From Jejuia sp040720935 (GTDB lineage: Bacteria; Bacteroidota; Bacteroidia; Flavobacteriales; Flavobacteriaceae): a DNA stretch of 64,000 nt. Made by a program: the position numbers and the translations under genes. Positions 36,631 through 43,698 of the stretch are shown one piece after another (within the stretch, counting starts at the first letter, position 1; each line of letters opens with the position of its first letter). Where the stretch lies: NCBI RefSeq assembly GCF_040720935.1, contig NZ_JBFDAE010000005.1:235913-299912 (forward strand), read 5' to 3'. A model generated the notes under the pieces. That model worked only from the letters and a program-made list of their open reading frames with translations. It was not told the DNA's origin and made no database searches.

Positions 36631-36981
36631 CCGGGGGGAAGACAGGTAAGTGTAAACTATGATAAAAATGGATTCCCAGACTTTAAGAGTTATTCCCTAG
36701 GAAAGGATTTTACCTTTAAGGCAGATGATTTGATTGGTAACGGCACATCAACAGATTTTACAAGAGCAACAAACTGGTTGAAAAATAAGTTTCCTAATAG
36801 AAATATACAATCTAGAAGTACTGGTGTGGAAATTGATGGTAAGGTTTATTCATGGCATCATCATCAAGATGGTAAATCATTAATGCCAGTACTACAGGAT
36901 GTTCACGGGGCATTCAGACATTCAGGAGGAAGTGCTGTTATAGATAGAGGGCTAAAAGGTTTATTTAGTTCACCGTTTTAA
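36631..36981 (+). pseudogene. Displaced toxin tip, WHH-type HNH/Endo VII nuclease (no N-terminus)
   Basis: The frame opens after a stop at 36628 and codes for VSVNYDKNGFPDFKSYSL ... DLIGNGTSTDFTRATNWLKN ... then WHHHQDGKSLMPVLQDVHGAFRHSGG. The WHHH and downstream His residues match the WHH group of HNH/Endonuclease VII toxin domains. There is no signal peptide, no linker and only TTG (36730) as a possible start, so this is a detached C-terminal cassette, not a whole gene. The SUKH immunity gene begins 10 bp later. Confidence 0.8.
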
Positions 36982-36991
36982 AATATGAATT

Positions 36992-37546
36992 ATGAAAGGA
37001 TTAGAGTTTTTTAAAAGTAAAGCTGGTAATAAAACCTTTGATAAAGTAGAAGAAGTAATCGGATTTGAACTGCCGAACTATTTTAAGTTTTTTACTTCAT
37101 TATACGAGCTAGGTTCAAATAAAATCTTATCACATAAATACTTAAATTCTAAGTTTAAATCTGTTTCTGATTGCGGTCTAGTTGTATTTAAACCGTCTCA
37201 AAATGAAGAATACGGTTTTGATGGATTTTTTGATGAAAATGAGTTGATAAACGATTGGGAATCATATTCAATTGATAGTCATGAGTTTTTAGAATACGGA
37301 CTTGTCAGAATTGCGAATATAGGTATTGGGGGTGGAGTTTTTATTGGGACAAAAGATGAAAAAAGAGACAAAATATATTTGGTCAATTGGAGCAAAGACG
37401 AAGATTATTACCTTATAGCGGATAATATTTTTGAGTTTTCTAAAAGCCTTATTTTTAAAGAAGAGGATTCTTTTATACCTCAAAACTCATCATATTCTCA
37501 ACTGTATAAAAACTGGGGAGAAGATTTTTGGCGTGTAAAAGAATAA
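36992..37546 (+). CDS. SMI1/KNR4 (SUKH superfamily) immunity protein
   Basis: A 184-residue cytoplasmic protein. The N-terminal IGFELPNYFKFFTSLYELG, the later VRIANIGIGGGVFIGT and NIFEFSKSL follow the SUKH fold pattern (acidic helix, substrate-groove strands). SUKH proteins are the commonest immunity partners of WHH-type nuclease toxins, which fits its position 10 bp after the WHH tip. It still looks intact, while its toxin has lost the N-terminus. Confidence 0.85.
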   Translation: MKGLEFFKSKAGNKTFDKVEEVIGFELPNYFKFFTSLYELGSNKILSHKYLNSKFKSVSDCGLVVFKPSQNEEYGFDGFFDENELINDWESYSIDSHEFLEYGLVRIANIGIGGGVFIGTKDEKRDKIYLVNWSKDEDYYLIADNIFEFSKSLIFKEEDSFIPQNSSYSQLYKNWGEDFWRVKE

Positions 37547-37567
37547 TAATCTATCGCCTATTTTTTA

Positions 37568-38347
37568 TTGCAATCAATTAATGAAGGAGATGTACTCGGA
37601 GCTTCATTAGCTGTCTCAGGATTATTTGTTGATGTGGCAGGCTTGAGTACTATAAAGGGTGCTATAAAAGGAGTGAAAATTTTCAGAAAAGGTTTACGAA
37701 TTTATCGTAAATTAAGAGGGGTTTTAGGAGGGCTTCGTCGAGCAACTCAGAGAGGTTTTAAAGTTACTTTTGATAATTTAGGTGGTCTTATTATCGAAAA
37801 AGGAGGAAAAGTAATTGCAAGAAGTGATGATAAAGTGAAAAAACTTTTAAAAGCACTTGAAAAAACCTTAGATGCTATTTACGACACTCAAAGAGCTGTT
37901 ATTGATAAGTACAAAGGGGCAACCGTTAAAGGGGCAAGCAGAAATGCTAAAGGTGTTTTTGGTGAAGTGGCTACTGATGTTAAATTTGCAGAGAATGGTT
38001 TTGAAGCGTTGCATATTAGAAAAGGGCAGAACGGAGATTTACTAGACGGATGGGGAGATTCTGGAATAGACCATGTTTTTAAAAAGGATGGAAAGTTTTA
38101 TATTGTAGAATCAAAATATGGAACAGCAAGTCTAGGAAATACCTTAGATGGAAGACAAATGAGTGAAGAATGGATTTCTGCGGGTAACTTTCAAAGATTA
38201 AGAGAAACAGTTGGGAATAACATTACTAATGAGATGATAGCGGAAGGCTATGTGCGGGTTATATCTAAAGTTGCTGAAGATGGAACTACATTACTAAAGA
38301 GGTTAGATGAATTCGGTAATGAAATTGGTATTTTTGTTTTCAATTAA
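37568..38347 (+). CDS. Displaced toxin tip: pre-toxin linker plus PoNe-type PD-(D/E)xK DNase
   Basis: The frame runs from a stop at 37547 and starts LQSINEGDVLGASLAVSG (a TTG at 37568 is the first possible start); it has no signal peptide. Residues 1-85 match the linker of the full-length toxin at 34650-34910 (IYRKLRGVLG identical). Then comes a nuclease domain: GVFGEVATDVKF, GDSGIDHVFKKDGKFYIVESKYG (Asp and ExK catalytic pattern), DGRQMSEEWI, RLDEFGNEIG. This order matches the PoNe DNase effector family. The PoNi-type immunity gene follows 6 bp later, which supports the call. Confidence 0.85.
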   Translation: MQSINEGDVLGASLAVSGLFVDVAGLSTIKGAIKGVKIFRKGLRIYRKLRGVLGGLRRATQRGFKVTFDNLGGLIIEKGGKVIARSDDKVKKLLKALEKTLDAIYDTQRAVIDKYKGATVKGASRNAKGVFGEVATDVKFAENGFEALHIRKGQNGDLLDGWGDSGIDHVFKKDGKFYIVESKYGTASLGNTLDGRQMSEEWISAGNFQRLRETVGNNITNEMIAEGYVRVISKVAEDGTTLLKRLDEFGNEIGIFVFN

Positions 38348-38353
38348 TTACTT

Positions 38354-39157
38354 ATGAGAGATTTATTAAAAAATAAAACTTATTTTGAAAATTACATCAA
38401 GAATTCTTGCGCAAATCGAAAAGCTCTTTTGAAAAAAATTGAAAAACAACAAATTTCAAGAGATAGAGTTTCTATAGTTATGAGATCCTTGGCTGATTCG
38501 TCAGTTCAATTGTGTATTTCAAAATATTCTGCTGGATATTCATTAGTTGACATTCGTGATAGTTATTTTGAGTCCATTGATTTGATATATAAAAGTTGGG
38601 ACGGTTTTTGGAAGTTGAAAATTGATAACGAAGTATTTAATCAGTACACAGTTTCTCCATATCAGGAAATGTTAACTATGTTGTCAATCGGTTATCTTCT
38701 AAATATACCAAATGAAAAATTTCAATTGCTAGTGGATGTAATAGATAGAGACCATGTGAAAGATAAACTTTTTGAGTTTATTATTGCTGCTAAAATGCCG
38801 AGTAGAAAACCATTGGAGTCAGAAAGCTACAAGAAATATTTTGGTATTCCCGATATTTTCAAAACGTTGCGACAAATTATTGATTCAAAGGATAAAGATG
38901 AAGCATCTTTGCTAATGGCGAACTATTTGAATAATGAATGGTACAATATCCAAGCAGAAACAGGTATCAAAGACATCCATAATAGTAGGCATGATATTTA
39001 TTATGGTTATTGGAGTTTTGAGTCTGCGGCAATTGTTAAAATAATGGATTTAGATGATAGTAGCTTTATTAACAACCAATATTATCCTAAAGATTTAGTG
39101 CATCAATTGCCAGAGTCAGACAAAAAGAAAGGCTGGTTTGGTAAGCTGGGGTTTTAG
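38354..39157 (+). CDS. PoNi-type immunity protein (DUF1910/DUF1911)
   Basis: A 267-residue helical protein. The N-terminal half (RVSIVMRSLADSSVQLCISKYSAGYSLVDI ... SPYQEMLTMLSIGYLLNI) resembles DUF1910 and the C-terminal half (NIQAETGIKDIHNSRHDIYYGYWSFESAAIVKIMDLDD) DUF1911, the pair found in immunity proteins of PoNe DNase toxins. It begins 6 bp after the PoNe-type tip. Expected to bind the toxin in the cytoplasm. It appears intact and so could still protect the cell against kin using PoNe toxins. Confidence 0.87.
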   Translation: MRDLLKNKTYFENYIKNSCANRKALLKKIEKQQISRDRVSIVMRSLADSSVQLCISKYSAGYSLVDIRDSYFESIDLIYKSWDGFWKLKIDNEVFNQYTVSPYQEMLTMLSIGYLLNIPNEKFQLLVDVIDRDHVKDKLFEFIIAAKMPSRKPLESESYKKYFGIPDIFKTLRQIIDSKDKDEASLLMANYLNNEWYNIQAETGIKDIHNSRHDIYYGYWSFESAAIVKIMDLDDSSFINNQYYPKDLVHQLPESDKKKGWFGKLGF

Positions 39158-39180
39158 GATATATTACTTTAGCTTTTTAA

Positions 39181-39295
39181 CCCCTGCTGGTGCTAGTTTG
39201 TCAAAGTAACAGATGTCTGCTAGCGCTCGACTGTGTCGAGTGCCGTACCAAAATGTCTCAGCTTTATCGGCACTCGTTTCAAACGAGTGCTAGCG
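39181..39295. repeat. Palindrome-bearing direct repeat, copy 1
   Basis: About 115 bp starting CCCCTGCTGGTGCTAGTTTG. It holds two hairpins: GCGCTCGAC-TGT-GTCGAGTGC (39224-39244) and GCACTCGTTT-C-AAACGAGTGC (39270-39290), ending in GCTAGC. The sequence recurs at 40627-40738 in the same orientation, about 90% identical over its first 90 bases. The pattern resembles REP/BIME units of Bacteroidota. The repeats bracket the DUF1963 and truncated SUKH immunity genes. Confidence 0.85.
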
Positions 39296-39395
39296 TAATA
39301 GGAGATCCCCAAATACTATTCCCTCAGGCATTAATAGGAGTCAATTTAATGCTTGGAAAAGGAGATATTGGAAAAGTAGAGCTAAAGATTTTTAA
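39294..39395 (+). pseudogene. Remnant C-terminal tail of a lost toxin
   Basis: After a stop at 39291 the frame reads RNRRSPNTIPSGINRSQFNAW and then KRRYWKSRAKDF before a TAA at 39393-39395. The RSQFNAWKRRYWKSRA ending, rich in basic and aromatic residues, looks like the tail of a nuclease toxin tip. It lies 3 bp before the start of the next immunity gene, exactly where the end of a toxin should be. Only about 33 residues remain, so the family cannot be named. Confidence 0.5.
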
Positions 39396-39398
39396 ATT

Positions 39399-40076
39399 AT
39401 GAAAAAAGAAGAAATTATAAAAAAAATTTCAAAACCTTCGACTCTTTTCAGAGTTGGAGGTTTAAGGGCAATAGATAGTATTCAAGCATCTTGGTTTGGA
39501 AAAATTCTTTTATGTAAAAAAGGAGAGGATTGGCCTTCTATTGATGGAAATTTGATGACTCCACTATGTCAAATTAATTTATCAAACATTCCATATAAAC
39601 CAGATATTATTAAGGATATAAATTTTATTTGTGTTTTTATCGATAAAGAAAGAATATTTAATGAAGAAGGAAGTGATTCTGTTTTAATAAGGACTTATGA
39701 AAATTTAGACGATTTAATACCTTTGAGACAGTTGGAATATAAAACTTCGATAAAACCATTTCAATTAGACCCTTATTTGGAAGAAAACGACTGTCCTTGT
39801 TGGGATGATTGTCCGATAAATATCCCTGAAGACTTTGAGGATAAGTACGAAATGCTTTTTGAAAATAAGTCAGGTATTAAAATTGGCGGATGGCCAACAC
39901 TAATTCAAAGCGAGATTTTTTGGACTCCTTTTAACAAAAATGCTGAGGATATAAGTTTTGTCTTTCAAATAGATAGTATTGAAAAAGCTAATTGGAGTTG
40001 GGGGAATAGTGGAGTTGGGTATTTTGGTAAAAATACTCAAACAAATGATTGGTCATTTACATGGCAAGCTTATTAA
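39399..40076 (+). CDS. DUF1963 (YwqG-like) protein, probable orphan immunity
   Basis: A 225-residue cytoplasmic protein. WFGKILLCKKGEDWPSIDG, MTPLCQINLSNIP and the late GIKIGGWPTLIQ follow the DUF1963/YwqG pattern (WP.....PM..l.QI, ..lGG.p..iQ). DUF1963 proteins occur in toxin-immunity loci. Placement right after a toxin tail and among immunity genes supports an immunity role; the toxin itself is gone. Confidence 0.78.
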   Translation: MKKEEIIKKISKPSTLFRVGGLRAIDSIQASWFGKILLCKKGEDWPSIDGNLMTPLCQINLSNIPYKPDIIKDINFICVFIDKERIFNEEGSDSVLIRTYENLDDLIPLRQLEYKTSIKPFQLDPYLEENDCPCWDDCPINIPEDFEDKYEMLFENKSGIKIGGWPTLIQSEIFWTPFNKNAEDISFVFQIDSIEKANWSWGNSGVGYFGKNTQTNDWSFTWQAY

Positions 40077-40142
40077 TTATTTTCCAGAAAATAATTAATA
40101 AAGAAAAACAAATTGTTTTCATTATAAAAAAATATAATATAC

Positions 40143-40232
40143 ATCGCTACTCAAGGAGGGTTTAGCCATTCAGGAGGTAAAGCTATAATAAATAGAGGTC
40201 TGGAAGGTTTATTTGACGGACCAGTTTTTTAA
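40143..40232 (+). pseudogene. Remnant tail of a WHH-type toxin
   Basis: In frame to a TAA at 40230-40232 the sequence reads IATQGGFSHSGGKAIINRG and LEGLFDGPVF. It aligns with the end of the WHH tip at 36631-36981 (HGAFRHSGGSAVIDRG, LKGLFSSPF). The rest of that toxin is missing. It ends 11 bp before a SUKH immunity gene, the same spacing as in the intact WHH cassette. Confidence 0.75.
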
Positions 40233-40243
40233 CTTATTAACTT

Positions 40244-40642
40244 ATGAGAAAAGGTTTTGAATTATTAAAAACTAAAAAGGAAGCTGAAATTATTAATATT
40301 GAAGCTTTAGAAAAGGAACATAATTTAGAAATACCTCCTTTGTATAAAGTATTTGTAAATAGCTTTTCTACGGAAGAAAATAGTATTTCTTACGAGATGT
40401 TTTACCATCCGACTTTTAAAGATGAGAGATATATTAGCTATTTCACTTTTTCTTTGAAGCCTGAGATTGATTTTTCAGGTTTTAATTCCGTCGAAAATTC
40501 AATATTATTTTCAAAAGATATAGAAGGAAAAGATGATATTGATTACTTAACCATAGGGCATTGTTCTATCGGCGGTATTCTTGTTGGTTTAAAAGGAGAT
40601 GATGTAGAAAAGGTTTTTTATTATGACCCCCGTTGGTGCTAG
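40244..40642 (+). CDS. SUKH-family immunity protein, C-terminus lost
   Basis: A 132-residue protein with SUKH features (LEKEHNLEIPPLYKVFVNSF, YLTIGHCSIGGILVGLKGDD). The frame stops within the direct repeat that starts at 40627: the last residues (DPRWC) are encoded by repeat sequence, so the family's final strand and helix (as in NIFEFSKSL of the protein at 36992) are missing. It was probably cut short by repeat insertion and may be inactive. Confidence 0.72.
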   Translation: MRKGFELLKTKKEAEIINIEALEKEHNLEIPPLYKVFVNSFSTEENSISYEMFYHPTFKDERYISYFTFSLKPEIDFSGFNSVENSILFSKDIEGKDDIDYLTIGHCSIGGILVGLKGDDVEKVFYYDPRWC

Positions 40643-40738
40643 TTTGTCACAGTAACAGATGTCTGCTAGCGCTCGACTGTGTCGAGTGCCGTACCAAAGT
40701 CTCAGCTTTATCGGCTCTTGTTACAACCGATCGCTAGC
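40627..40738. repeat. Palindrome-bearing direct repeat, copy 2
   Basis: Second copy of the repeat at 39181-39295. The first hairpin (GCGCTCGAC-TGT-GTCGAGTGC) is fully conserved while the second arm is degenerate (GGCTCTTGTTACAACCGATCGC). It truncates the SUKH gene and marks the right border of the toxin region; glyS follows. Confidence 0.85.
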
Positions 40739-40809
40739 TCTAGATTTACTGTTTATGTAAACTTAAATAAAAAAACAGTAAACATTTCAATTTGTTTTCT
40801 GCACTTTCA

Positions 40810-40817
40810 TATTTTTG
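40810..40817 (+). promoter_or_regulatory. Putative -7 element of glyS
   Basis: TATTTTTG, a perfect TAnnTTTG match, ends 5 bases before the ATG at 40823. A TTTG at 40791 is closer than the usual 19-base spacing. It supports the 40823 start and predicts a transcript with almost no leader. Confidence 0.45.
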
Positions 40818-40822
40818 CACCT

Positions 40823-42367
40823 ATGGCAAATCAAGACGATACATTTAAGAAGGTTATATCACATGCAAAGGAGTACGGATACGTATTCCAAAGTAGTGAA
40901 ATATATGATGGTTTAAGCGCAGTTTACGACTACGCCCAAAACGGAGCGGAATTAAAGAAAAACATTCGAGACTACTGGTGGCGTGCCATGGTACAGATGA
41001 ATGAAAATATTGTAGGTATAGATGCCGCAATTTTTATGCACCCTACCACTTGGAAAGCTTCGGGACACGTTGATGCGTTTAACGATCCATTAATTGATAA
41101 TAAAGATTCTAAAAAGCGTTACAGAGCAGATGTTTTAATTGAAGATTATTGTGCTAAAATTGAAGCAAAAATTGATAAAGAGGTCAAAAAGGCCGAAAAA
41201 CGTTTTGGTGATGCCTTTAATAAAGAAGAATTTCTAGCTACTAACGGTCGTGTTGTTGGTTATCAAGAAAAAATAAATACTATTCTTGCTAGAATGGGAA
41301 AATCTTTGGGTAATGAAGATTTAGCTGATGTAAAAGCATTAATTGAAGAATTGGAAATTGCAGATCCTTTAACAGGAAGTAAAAATTGGACGGATGTTAA
41401 GCAGTTCAATTTAATGTTTGGGACTAAATTGGGAGCTTCTGCCGAAAGTGCCATGGATTTATATTTACGCCCTGAAACTGCGCAAGGTATTTTCGTGAAC
41501 TTTTTAAATGTACAGAAAACCAGCCGTTTAAAAATTCCTTTTGGAATTGCACAAACAGGTAAAGCCTTTAGAAACGAAATAGTTGCAAGACAGTTTATTT
41601 TCAGGATGCGTGAGTTTGAACAAATGGAAATGCAATTTTTCATAAAGCCAGGCACCCAAAAAGAATGGTACGAGCATTGGAAGGAGCACAGAATGAAATG
41701 GCATTTGTCTCTGGGAATGGGGGCGGATAATTACCGTTTTCATGACCATGAAAAATTAGCGCATTATGCCGATGCTGCTGCAGATATTGAATTCAAATTC
41801 CCATTCGGATTTAAAGAATTGGAAGGGATTCACTCTAGAACCGATTTCGATTTAAAAGCGCACGAGGAATATTCAGGAAAAAAATTGCAATATTTTGATC
41901 ATGAAGAAAACAAAAGTTATGTGCCTTATGTGTTGGAAACTTCAATAGGTTTAGACCGTATGTTTTTAGCAGTTTTTTCTAATGCTTTACAAGAAGAAGC
42001 ATTGGAAAACGGAACAACCAGAACCGTTTTAAAATTACCAAGTGTTTTAGCACCTGTTAAAGCAGCAGTTTTACCATTGGTTAAAAAAGATGGCTTGCCA
42101 GAAGTAGCGCGTCAAATAGTTGAGGAATTAAAATGGGATTTCAATATTATTTATGATGAAAAAGATGCAGTTGGGAGACGTTATAGAAGGCAAGACGCTA
42201 ACGGTACGCCATTTTGTATTACAGTAGATCATGATACTTTAGAGGACAAAATGGTGACCATTCGTCATAGAGATACCATGGAACAACAACGGGTTAAAAT
42301 TGAGGGCTTAAAAGATATTATTAAGAAAGAAGTTGATGTCCGTAATTGGTTGATGAAAATGAAATAG
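40823..42367 (+). CDS. glyS: Glycyl-tRNA synthetase, single-chain (alpha2) type
   Basis: A 514-residue class II synthetase. The Met at 40823 (MANQDDTFKKVISHAKEYG) matches family starts; the 48 upstream in-frame codons lie in the repeat and promoter. Motifs: GSKNWTDVKQFNLMF, RPETAQGIFVNF, FRNEIVARQFIFRMREFEQMEMQFF-type motif 2, and a C-terminal anticodon-binding domain (APVKAAVLPLVKK). It is the eukaryote-like, single-chain form normal for Bacteroidota. Confidence 0.97.
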   Translation: MANQDDTFKKVISHAKEYGYVFQSSEIYDGLSAVYDYAQNGAELKKNIRDYWWRAMVQMNENIVGIDAAIFMHPTTWKASGHVDAFNDPLIDNKDSKKRYRADVLIEDYCAKIEAKIDKEVKKAEKRFGDAFNKEEFLATNGRVVGYQEKINTILARMGKSLGNEDLADVKALIEELEIADPLTGSKNWTDVKQFNLMFGTKLGASAESAMDLYLRPETAQGIFVNFLNVQKTSRLKIPFGIAQTGKAFRNEIVARQFIFRMREFEQMEMQFFIKPGTQKEWYEHWKEHRMKWHLSLGMGADNYRFHDHEKLAHYADAAADIEFKFPFGFKELEGIHSRTDFDLKAHEEYSGKKLQYFDHEENKSYVPYVLETSIGLDRMFLAVFSNALQEEALENGTTRTVLKLPSVLAPVKAAVLPLVKKDGLPEVARQIVEELKWDFNIIYDEKDAVGRRYRRQDANGTPFCITVDHDTLEDKMVTIRHRDTMEQQRVKIEGLKDIIKKEVDVRNWLMKMK

Positions 42368-42395
42368 CAAAATTCCTGCGAACGCAGGATCTCAT

Positions 42396-42432
42396 AAAAA
42401 AAATCCCAAACTGAGAAGTATGGGATTTTTTT
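42396..42432. terminator. Bidirectional terminator between glyS and the beta-barrel gene
   Basis: AAAAAATCCCA (42398-42408) pairs with TGGGATTTTTT (42421-42431), giving T-tracts on both strands between convergent genes. A small palindrome TCCTGCG-AA-CGCAGGA (42374-42389) of the dispersed type precedes it. Confidence 0.75.
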
Positions 42433-42453
42433 GTAAAATTAGTTGTCTAGGAC

Positions 42454-42981
42454 TTAAAACCTATAACCTAAGTTAAGCCCACCTTTACCAACAACTTCAA
42501 AATCGGAATCATCATTATTGAAAAGGTTTCTTCCTATGCCTCCAAATACTTCAAAGCTAAATCCTTTTTTCGTAACCCATTTTCCGCCTAAAGCAAATCC
42601 AAGGGCAAAATCTGTTTTAAAATCGTCGCCAGAAGAACTTATAAAGCTAACGCTCCTGTCTGTTGAGTTTAACATCCCAAAACCTTCAACAAAAAATCCA
42701 GTAGCTTGTCTGCCAAAATAAAAACGATAGTAAGGAGAGATATAATATTTTAAATCATCACTAATATCATCATCAAAAGGAAGAAAAAGAGAAATTCCAA
42801 AAGCAGATTCTTCGTTTAAAGTGCGCTCGTAACTTACTTCAAATGCACCAGCAATTAAGAATACGCCATTAATTTTTAATTCATTAAAGTTTTTTGAAGT
42901 TTGTTTTGTGCCGTCTTCTTGAGAAAAGGAACTAGCAGAAATTAATAGCGCAACAAGCACTAACATAAATGTTTTTTTCAT
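42454..42981 (-). CDS. Outer-membrane beta-barrel protein
   Basis: A 175-residue protein with a signal peptide (MKKTFMLVLVALLISASSFSQ), then alternating strands ending in the terminal barrel strand KGGLNLGYRF with C-terminal Phe. This is the pattern of small eight-strand OmpA/OmpX-like barrels. No further function can be told. Confidence 0.8.
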   Translation of the reverse strand: MKKTFMLVLVALLISASSFSQEDGTKQTSKNFNELKINGVFLIAGAFEVSYERTLNEESAFGISLFLPFDDDISDDLKYYISPYYRFYFGRQATGFFVEGFGMLNSTDRSVSFISSSGDDFKTDFALGFALGGKWVTKKGFSFEVFGGIGRNLFNNDDSDFEVVGKGGLNLGYRF

Positions 42982-43063
42982 ATAAAGTTTAGTTTGTTAT
43001 AATAATCGTCTAGGGAATAGATGCAATAATACAACAAAGGTTGCGTAAAAAATATGACTTTTA

Positions 43064-43531
43064 TCAGATCTTTATTTGTCTTTGAATCTGTTGTGCCAAC
43101 GAAATAAATGTTTCAGTTCTCGACACTCCATTAATATCTTGAATGGTGTTTAAGGTCTGCATTAAGTGGTCGTTACTTTGGCAGAGCACCTTTAAGAACA
43201 CATTCCAATTGCCCGTAGTATAATGGCATTCAAGCACCTCAGGAACACGTTTTAATAGTTTAATAATTACTGGAGCATCCGCAGCTTTATCAAAATATAC
43301 ACCTACAAATGCCATGGTGTCAAACCCTAAAACTTCTGGGTTTACAACAAATTTTGAGCCAGCTATAAGACCTGATTTTTCTAATTTACGTAAACGTTGG
43401 TGTATGGCAGCTCCAGAAATACCTACGTTTCTGGCAATTTCTAAAATTGGTGTTCGGGCATCTTCCATTAATGTTCTAAGAATTTTTTTGTCTATGCCGT
43501 CAATTGTAGTTGGTTTGCTTTTTGAGTTCAT
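43064..43531 (-). CDS. Lrp/AsnC family transcriptional regulator
   Basis: A 155-residue regulator: an N-terminal winged helix-turn-helix (IDGIDKKILRTLMEDARTPI ... GISGAAIHQRLRKLEKSGLI) and a C-terminal RAM/ACT-like ligand-binding domain (AFVGVYFDKA ... VLECHYTTGNWNVFLKV). Such proteins usually sense amino acids and control their metabolism. It lies downstream of a saccharopine dehydrogenase gene on the same strand, so lysine or related amino acids are plausible effectors; this is inference. Confidence 0.93.
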   Translation of the reverse strand: MNSKSKPTTIDGIDKKILRTLMEDARTPILEIARNVGISGAAIHQRLRKLEKSGLIAGSKFVVNPEVLGFDTMAFVGVYFDKAADAPVIIKLLKRVPEVLECHYTTGNWNVFLKVLCQSNDHLMQTLNTIQDINGVSRTETFISLAQQIQRQIKI

Positions 43532-43698
43532 TTAAATTATAAATTAGAACATAAAAGTAATAATTTGATTTCAAATAGGAACAAATTTGTACCTTAATGA
43601 TTACACTAGTGTTTGTTTTGTGTTGAAGTTGTCGTTAGAGAGTGTTGTAATTTGCTTATTTACAAATGATTAGATCATAATTAAAACTAATTGCTTTT

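Noticed and set aside
39190..39402. A 70-residue open frame across the direct repeat
   Set aside because: It runs through hairpin repeat sequence and lies in a different frame from the toxin-tail remnant; no protein features.
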